Source of the DNA: JAFLTL01 sp964389525
GTDB taxonomy: Bacteria > Bacteroidota > Bacteroidia > Bacteroidales > Muribaculaceae
Length of the DNA stretch: 64,000 nucleotides
Assembly (NCBI GenBank): GCA_964389525.1
Contig: CAYMEX010000001.1
Location: forward strand, 186,001-250,000
Direction of reading: 5' to 3'
The notes below the pieces were generated by a model that had not been told where the DNA came from, made no database searches, and saw only the letters and a program-made list of their open reading frames with translations. This document shows positions 57,137 to 64,000 of the stretch, in pieces; positions within the stretch are counted from its first letter, which is position 1; every line of letters begins with the position of its first letter. A program made the position numbers and the translations under genes.

Positions 57137-58087
57137 CTACAGATGCAATCCGCGGAGAAAGTCGGCTGCGGCCATTGCCCGTTTGCCTTCGGGCTTAAGC
57201 TGCAGGATCTCGACAGCTGTCTGTCCGGCGCATCCGACGATAAGACGCCCGTGATCGACGATCACCTGTCCCGCATCGAGCGATGTATTGCTGTCGGGCG
57301 CGACTTTAAGAACTTTCATCTCGGTCGCTCCTGTCTGTCCAGGGAGTGTGAGCCGCGTCCATGCCGCCGGATACGGGGCGAGTCCGCGTACATGGTTATG
57401 GATCTCATCGGCAGAGCGGTTCCAGTCGATCTCGCATGTCTCTCTGAAGATCTTTGGAGCGGGCGTGGGCTCCTCGCCAGCAGTGAGCAGCTCGTCCTGG
57501 CTGATGGTGCGCAATGTACCGTCAACGATGCTCTGGAGTGTCGCAAGAGTGAGGTCGGCGCCAAGAAGCATGAGACGGTCGTGTACTGATCCGGCATCTT
57601 CGTCGGGCGCGATTTCGATGCTTTGCTGGGCTATGATGTCGCCTGTGTCGATCTCGTGCTTGAGGAAGAATGTCGTCACGCCTGTTTTTGTGTCGCCATT
57701 CATCACCGCATGGTTTATCGGGGCAGCTCCGCGATAACGTGGCAGCAGCGAGGCATGCAGATTGAATGTGCCGAGTTCAGGCATGCGCCATACAACTTCG
57801 GGAAGCATTCTGAATGCAATGACTACAAACAAGTTGGCGTTTAGCGACCTCAACTCGTCGACAAACGCCTGATCTTTCAGCCTGACGGGCTGCAGCACTT
57901 TTATGTCGTGAGCGACAGCCCATTGCTTTACGGGCGACTGCAACAGCTTGTGTCCGCGTCCGGCCGGCTTATCGGGCATCGTGACTACAGCGGCAATGTC
58001 GTATCCGGCCGAGTGAATGCGGTCAAGGCTCTCGACTGCAAATTCAGGTGTTCCGAGAAAAACTATGCGAAGGTCTTTTTTATCCAT
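57137..58087 (-). CDS. fmt: Methionyl-tRNA formyltransferase
   Basis: Transfers the formyl group of 10-formyl-THF to initiator Met-tRNA. N-terminal IVFLGTPEFAVESLDRI (9-25), the folate-site segment NLHASLLPRYRGAAPINHAVMNGD (with Asn, His and nearby Asp of the catalytic triad), TGVTTFFLKHEIDTGDI, and a C-terminal OB-like tRNA-binding domain (from about 205; IDWNRSADEIHNHVRGLAPYPAAW). Length 316 is standard. It is followed by the OPT gene after 48 bases and preceded by the EEP-family gene by 12 bases. Confidence 0.95.
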   Translation of the reverse strand: MDKKDLRIVFLGTPEFAVESLDRIHSAGYDIAAVVTMPDKPAGRGHKLLQSPVKQWAVAHDIKVLQPVRLKDQAFVDELRSLNANLFVVIAFRMLPEVVWRMPELGTFNLHASLLPRYRGAAPINHAVMNGDTKTGVTTFFLKHEIDTGDIIAQQSIEIAPDEDAGSVHDRLMLLGADLTLATLQSIVDGTLRTISQDELLTAGEEPTPAPKIFRETCEIDWNRSADEIHNHVRGLAPYPAAWTRLTLPGQTGATEMKVLKVAPDSNTSLDAGQVIVDHGRLIVGCAGQTAVEILQLKPEGKRAMAAADFLRGLHL

Positions 58088-58099
58088 AGGCGGCAGGGG

Positions 58100-59083
58100 T
58101 TATTTCAGCTTGAAGTCAACGAGTATGGGCAGGTGATCGGACGGGAAGTGAAAGCGCGTCTTCTCATCGAATTTCGGCTCGATCGTGTAACGGTCGTTGA
58201 CTACGTAGGCGTTGACAATGGAGTTATACAATGGTTCGGTGCAATAGACAAAATCGATGCGCGATTTGCCGGCGGTTGTGGTGAGGAACTGTCCGGGATA
58301 ACGCTTGCCGATAATGTCGATATACGGGGTGTTGCGGAGTATGTAGTCCTGAGTCATCAGGCGCGTGTCGTTGTCGGGGTATTTGTAGTACCAGTTGTCG
58401 AGCGGAGTGCGTGAGTTGAAGTCGCCCATCATCATCCAGTACTGCTTGTCGGCCTGTGGCTCGCGCAGGATCGTGTGGTTGCAGATGTATTCCATCTCCA
58501 TGCGGCGGTATTTGTCGCCCTCGTTATTGGCTTTGCTCGCTTCGCGGTCTTCGGCGCGGTAGGCATAGGCCTGTGGCCATGTGTGGAGTGTGACGATGTT
58601 GATGCGCTTTCCGTCGGCTTCGATATAGGCATGGCATGCTCCGTGTGTCACAACGCTGTCGGGCTCCTCGCCTATAATGTCGAGGATCTTTCCGATGGGA
58701 TATTTTGAGGTTATGACCTGCGGGTAATTGTCGCGGTGGCCGCTTTTGGTCCAGTATCGGTGGCCGTAGCGTGCGGCGACTTCACCCCAGTTGTCGGTGA
58801 GATAGCGCTTGCTTTCGTCGCATGCTTCCGAGGTGCCGTCCTTGTAGATCGTCTGGGCTTCGCACCATACACACACGTCGGGATCATAGCTCTTTACCCA
58901 CTCGACGAAATTGTCGTAGCTGTTCGGCTGATCGGCCCACATGCCGTTCTGGATATTCCAGTACAGGAGACGCAGGGTGTCGCCTTCGTTTTTCTCGGCA
59001 GCATTAACAGCGACAGATGCCGTTAATGCCATGATTGCGGCCGTGATAAGGTAGCCGGCTGATCTGAAAAGGTTTACTGACAT
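58100..59083 (-). CDS. Endonuclease/exonuclease/phosphatase (EEP) family exported protein
   Basis: A 327-residue DNase-I-fold hydrolase. Signal peptide at 1-29 (LITAAIMALTASVAVNA). Fold motifs: LLYWNIQNGMW (catalytic Asn), WCEAQT (Glu metal ligand), NIVTLHTW, MMGDFNSRTPLDNWY (Asp and Asn) and the terminal FPSDHLPILVDFKL (SDH catalytic His). Exported members degrade nucleic acids, inositol phosphates or phospholipids; which applies is unclear. It is in the fmt operon, three bases after the O-methyltransferase gene. Confidence 0.9.
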   Translation of the reverse strand: MSVNLFRSAGYLITAAIMALTASVAVNAAEKNEGDTLRLLYWNIQNGMWADQPNSYDNFVEWVKSYDPDVCVWCEAQTIYKDGTSEACDESKRYLTDNWGEVAARYGHRYWTKSGHRDNYPQVITSKYPIGKILDIIGEEPDSVVTHGACHAYIEADGKRINIVTLHTWPQAYAYRAEDREASKANNEGDKYRRMEMEYICNHTILREPQADKQYWMMMGDFNSRTPLDNWYYKYPDNDTRLMTQDYILRNTPYIDIIGKRYPGQFLTTTAGKSRIDFVYCTEPLYNSIVNAYVVNDRYTIEPKFDEKTRFHFPSDHLPILVDFKLK

Positions 59084-59086
59084 GGT

Positions 59087-59746
59087 TTATATAGATTTTT
59101 TGATGTGAATGATCGTCAGTCCGTCGCGAAGCGGCAAGATCAGTTTCTCCACGCGGTTGTCGGCGGCAACCATATCGTTGAACCTTGCGATGGCCGATGC
59201 CTGCCGGTTGTGTCGTGACTCTCCGAAATCTTTTTTGTCGCCGAGCACTTTCCCGTCCCACAAAGTGTTGTCGGCAAGTATCCATCCTCCGGGATTCATC
59301 AGCGGCAGCAACATCTCGTAGTATTCCGGGTAGAGCCTTTTGTCGGCGTCAATAAACGCCATGTCGAACTTGCCTTCGAGTTGTGCGAGCCGCGGGACGA
59401 TCTCCATTGCGTCGGCGATGTGGAGACGTATGCGCCCGGCATATGGGGCGCCGTCGAGATGCCGTTCAAGAAATGGCTGCAACTCGTCGAAGATCTCGAC
59501 AGTATCGAGTGTGCCTCCTTCGGGTAGCCCTTCGGCGATACACAGAGCGGAGTATCCGGCAAACGTCCCCAGCTCAAGCGCTCTTTTTGGAGAGATCATG
59601 CCGGTCAGCATCTTCAGCAGCCGTCCTTGCAGATGCCCGGAAAGCATGCGCGGATACAGCAGCTCAAGGCTGGCGTCGCGGTAAAGGCATCGGAGGTGCT
59701 CAGGCTCGGGGTCGGTATGTGACAGCAGATATTCTTCGAGTTCCAT
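59087..59746 (-). CDS. SAM-dependent O-methyltransferase (family 3, catechol-type)
   Basis: A 219-residue Rossmann methyltransferase. The SAM-binding motif is ALELGTFAGYSALCIAEGLP (about 54-73), followed by LDTVEIFDEL (acidic residue that binds the ribose) and the metal-site segment MAFIDADKRLYPEYYEMLLPLMNPGGWILADNTLWDGKV (IDADK; D-N pair), all typical of family-3 COMT-like enzymes. The natural substrate of bacterial members is generally unknown. It sits three bases after the cardiolipin synthase gene stop. Confidence 0.92.
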   Translation of the reverse strand: MELEEYLLSHTDPEPEHLRCLYRDASLELLYPRMLSGHLQGRLLKMLTGMISPKRALELGTFAGYSALCIAEGLPEGGTLDTVEIFDELQPFLERHLDGAPYAGRIRLHIADAMEIVPRLAQLEGKFDMAFIDADKRLYPEYYEMLLPLMNPGGWILADNTLWDGKVLGDKKDFGESRHNRQASAIARFNDMVAADNRVEKLILPLRDGLTIIHIKKSI

Positions 59747-59749
59747 TGC

Positions 59750-61180
59750 TCAGAGTATTGGGGCGAGAAGTCGCACGACCGACTGTATTGCGCGGTTGAT
59801 CAACGGGCGCCGGCGCCATTCGGACGCGACAACTCTTGTGGCTGAAAGGCATGCGTCGCGGAACTCCTCGGTGATGCGTGCGTTGAAATCCTGTGAGTAC
59901 ACGAGTACGTTGGCCTCGAAGTTGTGCTCGAAACTTCTGAAATCGAAGTTTGTGGATCCAACCGACACCATGTCGTAGTCGATGATCAGTGCTTTGGAGT
60001 GCATCATGCCTCCCTCGTAGAGATAGACCTTCATTCCGGCGGTGAGGCACTGCGAGATATAGCTGAATGATGCGTGGCGCATCACGGCCGAATCTGGGTT
60101 GCGGGGGATGAGTATGCGTACATCGACCCGTGCGAGCGCTGCGGTCTGCATGGCACGCAGCAGCGCATCGTCGGGTAGAAAGTACGGGGTCATAATGTAG
60201 ACACGCCGGCGCGCGTTGGCGATGGCGCGCTGAAACACCATCGATATGTTTGGCCATTTGCCTGTCGGGCCTGACGTGACCAGCTGTATGCCCATAGGTT
60301 TCTCGGGAAGCGGTATGTCCTGCGGAATGTCGTCTTTGACGAGAGGCTGCCCCATGAACGTCCAGTCGACGGCAAAGCAGTATTGCAACGCGCGGACAGC
60401 GGGGCCCTGTATGCGCACGTGCAGATCGCGCCAGGTAGGCGAGAGATAGCGGTCGGCGATGTTCATACCGCCGATGTAGGCACTCCGGCCGTCGATGATC
60501 GCGATCTTGCGGTGATTGCGCCAGTTGATGCGTGTGGCAAAGAGCGGAAACACCACTTTGAAGAACGGATGCACGTCGACACCGGCTTCACGCAGCTCGC
60601 GCCAGAATTTTCGTCCGGCCGAGAAGCTGCCTACGTGGTCGTAGATGACTCTGACCTTGACACCGCGCCGGGCTGCAGCGATGAGCGATCTCTTGAGTCT
60701 TTGCCCCACCGTGTCGTCCTCGATAATGTAATACTCGATGTTTACGTAGTCGGTGGCGTTGTCGATATCGCTGATCAGTGCGTCCATCTTCTCGGCGGCA
60801 TGTGTGAAGACTGTCGCCGAGTTGCCTTCGTGATAGACAGCTCCGGCGAGTGAGTGGGTCAGTTTGACAAGCTGCACTGATTGCGGCAGCAGTTTCAGCC
60901 GGCGGAAGTCGGTGTGTTTGCGCGACGTCTCAGTGCGCCGCAGCTTGCGCTGGTTGCGCCTTGAAATGAGACGCTTGCGCTGGATATTGCGTCCGAAAAA
61001 GATGTAGAGAACCAGCCCCACGACAGGCATGACAAGCAACACCGTCATCCATGCCAGAGATTTTACCGGGCTTCGGTTTTCCGACAGTATGACGATGATG
61101 ACAGTCAGTATCGACAATGCGTAGACTGTCATCAGGGTGTAGTAGAGCCATGGTGAGTGCAGGAACTCCTGGAAGATCAT
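59750..61180 (-). CDS. cls: Cardiolipin synthase
   Basis: Phospholipase-D-type enzyme that joins phosphatidylglycerol units to make cardiolipin at the inner membrane. Two N-terminal membrane helices (LYYTLMTVYALSILTVIIVILS; VKSLAWMTVLLVMPVVGLVLYIFFG), then two PLD sites: HRKIAIIDG with SAYIGGMN, and HSKALIIDYDMVSVGSTNFDFRSFEHNFE. The 476-residue length matches ClsA. It starts within the stop codon of the sirtuin gene (ATGA overlap). Confidence 0.94.
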   Translation of the reverse strand: MIFQEFLHSPWLYYTLMTVYALSILTVIIVILSENRSPVKSLAWMTVLLVMPVVGLVLYIFFGRNIQRKRLISRRNQRKLRRTETSRKHTDFRRLKLLPQSVQLVKLTHSLAGAVYHEGNSATVFTHAAEKMDALISDIDNATDYVNIEYYIIEDDTVGQRLKRSLIAAARRGVKVRVIYDHVGSFSAGRKFWRELREAGVDVHPFFKVVFPLFATRINWRNHRKIAIIDGRSAYIGGMNIADRYLSPTWRDLHVRIQGPAVRALQYCFAVDWTFMGQPLVKDDIPQDIPLPEKPMGIQLVTSGPTGKWPNISMVFQRAIANARRRVYIMTPYFLPDDALLRAMQTAALARVDVRILIPRNPDSAVMRHASFSYISQCLTAGMKVYLYEGGMMHSKALIIDYDMVSVGSTNFDFRSFEHNFEANVLVYSQDFNARITEEFRDACLSATRVVASEWRRRPLINRAIQSVVRLLAPIL

Positions 61181-61872
61181 GCTTCAGCTTCTTTGTTTAA
61201 CAGTATCTGTGTGAGACGGCGCACCCCTTCCGACGCTCCGGCGCGTATGACATGTACCCACTCCGGCACGGGTGCCGGGTTGGGGTCGATGTAGTAGACC
61301 TCGGTTCCCGGACGCACGTAAGACAGCAGGCCGGCTGCGGGATAGACGCTCATGGAGGTGCCTATGACAACGAAAATGTCGGCGATCTCGACGAGCCGGC
61401 AGGCGTATTCGATGTTGGGTACAGGTTCCTGAAAGAACACTATGTGGGGACGCACATGGTGACCGTCGATCACAGTGTCGGGGGTCGTGTCGAGGTTGCC
61501 GGGCTTGAGTGTGAACAGTATGTTCTCGTTGTCGGTAGCACGCACCTTCATCAGCTCGCCATGCAAGTGAAGCACATACTCGGATCCTGCTCGCTCGTGC
61601 AGGTCGTCGACATTCTGAGTGATGATGCGAACGTAGAAATGCTTTTCAAGCTCCACGAGTCCGAGGTGGCCGGCGTTTGGCTCAGCTTTGAGGAGCTGGT
61701 GACGGCGCTCGTTGTAAAATTGATGCACAAGTGCAGGGTTGGCGCGGAAGCCGTCGGCGCTTGCGACCTGCATCACAGGATATTTTTCCCAAAGGCCGCC
61801 TGCGTCGCGAAATGTGGATATGCCGCTTTCGGCACTCATGCCGGCCCCGGTGGAAATGACGAGTTTTTTCAT
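61177..61872 (-). CDS. SIR2-family NAD-dependent protein deacylase without zinc cysteines
   Basis: A 231-residue sirtuin. NAD-site motifs are STGAGMSAESGISTFRDAGGLW (8-29; GAGxS, ESGIxxFR) and ITQNVDDLHERAG, and the catalytic His is in LHLHGELMKV. Y-x-x-R in QFYNERRHQ marks the SIRT5-like class, which prefers acidic acyl groups such as succinyl-lysine. The four cysteines of the usual zinc ribbon after the catalytic His are absent. I call it functional with an altered structural module, as reported for some Bacteroidota sirtuins. It overlaps cls by four bases and follows ribF by nine. Confidence 0.9.
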   Translation of the reverse strand: MKKLVISTGAGMSAESGISTFRDAGGLWEKYPVMQVASADGFRANPALVHQFYNERRHQLLKAEPNAGHLGLVELEKHFYVRIITQNVDDLHERAGSEYVLHLHGELMKVRATDNENILFTLKPGNLDTTPDTVIDGHHVRPHIVFFQEPVPNIEYACRLVEIADIFVVIGTSMSVYPAAGLLSYVRPGTEVYYIDPNPAPVPEWVHVIRAGASEGVRRLTQILLNKEAEA

Positions 61873-61881
61873 AGAGGAGAG

Positions 61882-62829
61882 TTATTTACGGTTGATGTGA
61901 AGTGTCATGTCGCAGTCGGCGGCGAGCTGGTCTCTGAGTGCCTGTGGCGAGTCGAATTTCCGCTCTTCGCGCAACCGTTGCAGAAAACGCAGTGTGACAG
62001 TCGTGCCGTAGATGTCGCGGTCGAGACCGATGATGTGCGCCTCGATCGAGCGTCCGCGGCTGTCGTTGAAAGTAGGCCGGTCGCCGATGTTGACCATAGC
62101 CGGGAGTACCAGCCCCTCATTGCCCGGCAAAATTGCCTGACAGGCATACACGCCGTTGAGCGGAATCAGGCATCGGTCGTCTACCGGCTGCAGATTGGCG
62201 GTAGGGTATCCGATCGTGCGTCCGATGGCGTTGCCGTGGATGACGGTTCCGGTGAGGGAGAAGGGACGGCCGAGCATCGCGGCTGCGCCGGCGACGTCGC
62301 CATGCGTGCCGATCATAGTCCGTATTGCGGAAGAACTTATCAGGGTGTCGCTGACGCCGTCGGTGAACCGTGTGGCACATAGCAGCTCGATGTTTTCCTC
62401 ACTGGCAATGCGTGTGTAGTCGTCAAATGTGAGTGACGTGTCGCAGCCGAAGCGGTTGTTGAAGCCGGTGAGAAACGCCCGGACGCCGAACTCGTCGCGC
62501 AGCATGCGCAGAAAACCGCGTGCCGACATGTGCATGAGTCGGGTGTCGAAGTCGAGCAGCAGACACTCGCTGATGCCTGTGCTCTCAAGCTGCAGCAGGC
62601 GCTCGGGGAGTGTGGAGACCGACAATGGCTGCGGCTGATGCGGAGCGATCACGTGCAGCGGGTGGCGCGTGAATGTGATCGCCATAGGGGTGAGGCCGAG
62701 TCTGTCGCCCGCGTCGATGAGCGAATGCAGCAGGTGGCGGTGTCCGAGGTGGACTCCGTCGAACATGCCAACGGTGGCTATGCGCCCCCGGGATGCCGGA
62801 TCGGGTGTGTGGCCGGATAGTATCTGCAT
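61882..62829 (-). CDS. ribF: Bifunctional riboflavin kinase / FAD synthetase
   Basis: Makes FMN and FAD from riboflavin and ATP. From the ATG at 62829 (MQILSGH) it has 315 residues. The FAD synthetase half has GMFDGVHLGHRHLL (nucleotidyltransferase HxGH-like), TFTRHPLHVIAP and ISSSAIRTMI; the riboflavin kinase half has GRTIGYPTANLQP, NGVYACQAIL and MVNIGDRPTF, with LRFLQRLREERKF near the end. Its ATG overlaps the HAD hydrolase stop by one base (TGATG). Confidence 0.95.
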   Translation of the reverse strand: MQILSGHTPDPASRGRIATVGMFDGVHLGHRHLLHSLIDAGDRLGLTPMAITFTRHPLHVIAPHQPQPLSVSTLPERLLQLESTGISECLLLDFDTRLMHMSARGFLRMLRDEFGVRAFLTGFNNRFGCDTSLTFDDYTRIASEENIELLCATRFTDGVSDTLISSSAIRTMIGTHGDVAGAAAMLGRPFSLTGTVIHGNAIGRTIGYPTANLQPVDDRCLIPLNGVYACQAILPGNEGLVLPAMVNIGDRPTFNDSRGRSIEAHIIGLDRDIYGTTVTLRFLQRLREERKFDSPQALRDQLAADCDMTLHINRK

Positions 62830-63443
62830 CAGGGCACCAGGTCTATGATGTTTTTGTCGGGTGAGACGTGCACGGTGTTGAAGCCGAGTTTTGCAGCGGC
62901 CTCGGTGTTGTTGGTCGAGTCGTCGAAGAAGACCGACTCGGCGGGGTCTATACCGAAGTGATCGATGGCGTAGCGGAATATCTGCGGGTCGGGTTTGACG
63001 CATCCGGCTTTGAATGAGGCGACTTCGCCGTCGAAGTAAAACTCGCGGTTGTGCCCGTCCTGCTCAAAGAATTGTTTTATACCCTGATCCCACATTATGG
63101 GGTTGGTGTTGGAGAGGATGTAGAGATTGAAACGCTTGTGCAGTTCCTCGAGCATGCGCAGACGCTCTACGGGTATGCCGATGAGAAATTTTCCGAGCGC
63201 TTCGTCGATCTGGCTGTCGGTGACAGGGTGAGAGATGTGTCTGCGTATTTCGTCGCGGAACTGACCGGCTGTAATGCTGCCGTCTTCAAGCTGAAGGAAC
63301 GGTCCTTTCTGGATGTAGTCGCCAAGAAACTCGTCGGCGTCGGCCATGCCAAGTTCAATCAGGGCTTTCACGCAGTTGGCGCGCCTGATGTCGATGATGA
63401 CGCCTCCGAGATCAAAAATCAGGTTTTTGATGTTCTTTTCCAT
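62829..63443 (-). CDS. HAD-IA family hydrolase
   Basis: A 204-residue HAD phosphatase-like protein. Motif I FDLGGVIIDI (10-19) has the nucleophile Asp and, in place of the second Asp of DxD, a glycine-glycine (DLGGV), as in the HAD-IA variant 3 subgroup. Motif II is LYILSNTNPIM, motif III lies around KAGCVKPD, and motif IV is VFFDDSTNN. A four-helix cap separates I and II. This subgroup acts on small phosphorylated metabolites; flavin phosphates would fit the neighbouring ribF, but that is inference. First gene of the fmt-ribF run. Confidence 0.88.
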   Translation of the reverse strand: MEKNIKNLIFDLGGVIIDIRRANCVKALIELGMADADEFLGDYIQKGPFLQLEDGSITAGQFRDEIRRHISHPVTDSQIDEALGKFLIGIPVERLRMLEELHKRFNLYILSNTNPIMWDQGIKQFFEQDGHNREFYFDGEVASFKAGCVKPDPQIFRYAIDHFGIDPAESVFFDDSTNNTEAAAKLGFNTVHVSPDKNIIDLVP

Positions 63444-63493
63444 ACTTCATTGTGAGTTACACAAATTTATGAAAAGTCGAAATAATAAGGAAA

Positions 63494-63524
63494 TCCCCTG
63501 CAAACTATTTGAAGCCGCAGGGGA
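63494..63524 (-). terminator. Hairpin after the DUF1573 gene
   Basis: TCCCCTGC / GCAGGGGA with a 15-base loop, 34 bases after the DUF1573 stop. The minus strand continues TTTCCTTATTATTTCG, moderately T-rich. Confidence 0.65.
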
Positions 63525-63558
63525 GTGATTTTGTCAGAACTTTGTCAGAACAGATCTG

Positions 63559-64000
63559 CTATGGCGTGATCATGCCTACGGCGCGGACAACGGTCACGGG
63601 GTTCATGGGGTCGTTGGCTATGACGTTGATGCGTGCGTTGAGTATGTCGGACTGTATCTGCGACGGGTCTGCGGTCACGGTCACTGTCGCCGACTTGCCT
63701 TTCTTGATTTTCTCAGAGGAGGTCTTGATCTGTATGCCGGGGTCGGCTGAATATACCCTGCGCAGTATGAGCTGGTCTTTGCCCCGGTTGGTTATAGTGA
63801 ATGTAGCGGTAGCTTTGCCGGCAGCACGCGAGATCCTGTCGAAATCGAGTGTGGGATCGGATATGGCGATCTCGGGCGCGTTGAGCCGCTGTCCGCCTGT
63901 GAGTTTCGAGAAATCTTCCTTTACCATGACCATAACCGGCACCGGGATGCGCTCATGGCCGTTGCCGGGAGCGAGCATGATGCTGTCGGTGAGGAGTCCG
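63559..64000 (-). CDS. DUF1573-domain protein, C-terminal part
   Basis: The 3' end of a gene whose start lies beyond the right edge; the frame is open to position 64000 (reading GLLTDSIMLAPGNGHERI at the edge). The visible 146 codons contain an Ig-like DUF1573 domain, including APEIAISDPTLDFDRISRAAGKATATFTITNRGKDQL, LRRVYSADPGIQI and VTADPSQIQSDILNARINVIANDPMNPVTVVRAVG. Such proteins are usually exported and often carry two or more DUF1573 repeats. Function unknown. Confidence 0.88.
   Translation of the reverse strand, partial: GLLTDSIMLAPGNGHERIPVPVMVMVKEDFSKLTGGQRLNAPEIAISDPTLDFDRISRAAGKATATFTITNRGKDQLILRRVYSADPGIQIKTSSEKIKKGKSATVTVTADPSQIQSDILNARINVIANDPMNPVTVVRAVGMITP

Overview
The window looks like a chromosomal segment of a gut Bacteroidales, most likely of the Muribaculaceae type. 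The evidence is a SusC/RagA-type receptor, a hybrid two-component regulator with sensor, kinase, receiver and AraC parts in one chain, TTTG / TAnnTTTG promoters in place of sigma70 boxes, families largely confined to Bacteroidota (DUF6048, DUF6452, DUF4199), many glycoside hydrolases, and a GC-rich coding sequence. The genus is an inference. I see no rRNA, CRISPR array, prophage or replication origin. One tRNA gene (Ser, CGA) is present.

Layout. 1-4.1 kb: the first 239 codons of a SusC-like receptor, a phosphopantetheinyl transferase, a YefM/YoeB-type toxin-antitoxin pair, then two identical copies of a small IS200-like (RAYT-type) transposase gene embedded in GC-rich palindromes. 4.1-11 kb: transketolase with a coupled DUF2007 gene, queC and queF (queuosine), a C69 dipeptidase, a TPR membrane protein, and a 50-codon putative antitoxin followed by a GNAT toxin-like gene. 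11-16.3 kb: an L-rhamnose operon, rhaB-sulfatase-rhaA-rhaD. 16.5-25.8 kb: a GH144-like glucanase, 850 bases packed with hairpins, then a fructan/fructose locus (fructokinase, MFS permease, GH32, sugar-sensing hybrid regulator).

25.9-36.6 kb: ridA, a YihY/BrkB membrane protein, trigger factor, a Gfo/Idh/MocA oxidoreductase, a GH78 rhamnosidase, a DUF486 protein, tRNA-Ser, a cation efflux protein and pyruvate kinase. 36.7-47.9 kb, minus strand: an orphan lipoprotein, S9 and M3 peptidases, rpiB, DUF6048, DUF6452, a GT2 glycosyltransferase, DUF4199 and a GH92 mannosidase. 48-53 kb, plus strand: an M16-like protein, a NUDIX hydrolase, a synthetase-type Rel and a lipoprotein, all overlapping. 53-64 kb, minus strand: a HAD phosphatase, a Cys/Met-metabolism PLP enzyme, an OPT transporter, fmt, an EEP-family hydrolase, an O-methyltransferase, a cardiolipin synthase, a sirtuin, ribF, a HAD hydrolase and a DUF1573 fragment.

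How the parts work together. The fructan locus resembles the regulator-fructokinase-permease end of the Bacteroides thetaiotaomicron fructan locus but has no SusC/SusD pair. The rhamnose operon carries a translationally coupled sulfatase and no permease; a rhamnosidase that could feed it lies 14 kb away. Transketolase and RpiB both serve the pentose phosphate pathway. The most unusual content is the duplicated RAYT-type transposase with its palindromes, plus several related hairpin families scattered between genes.
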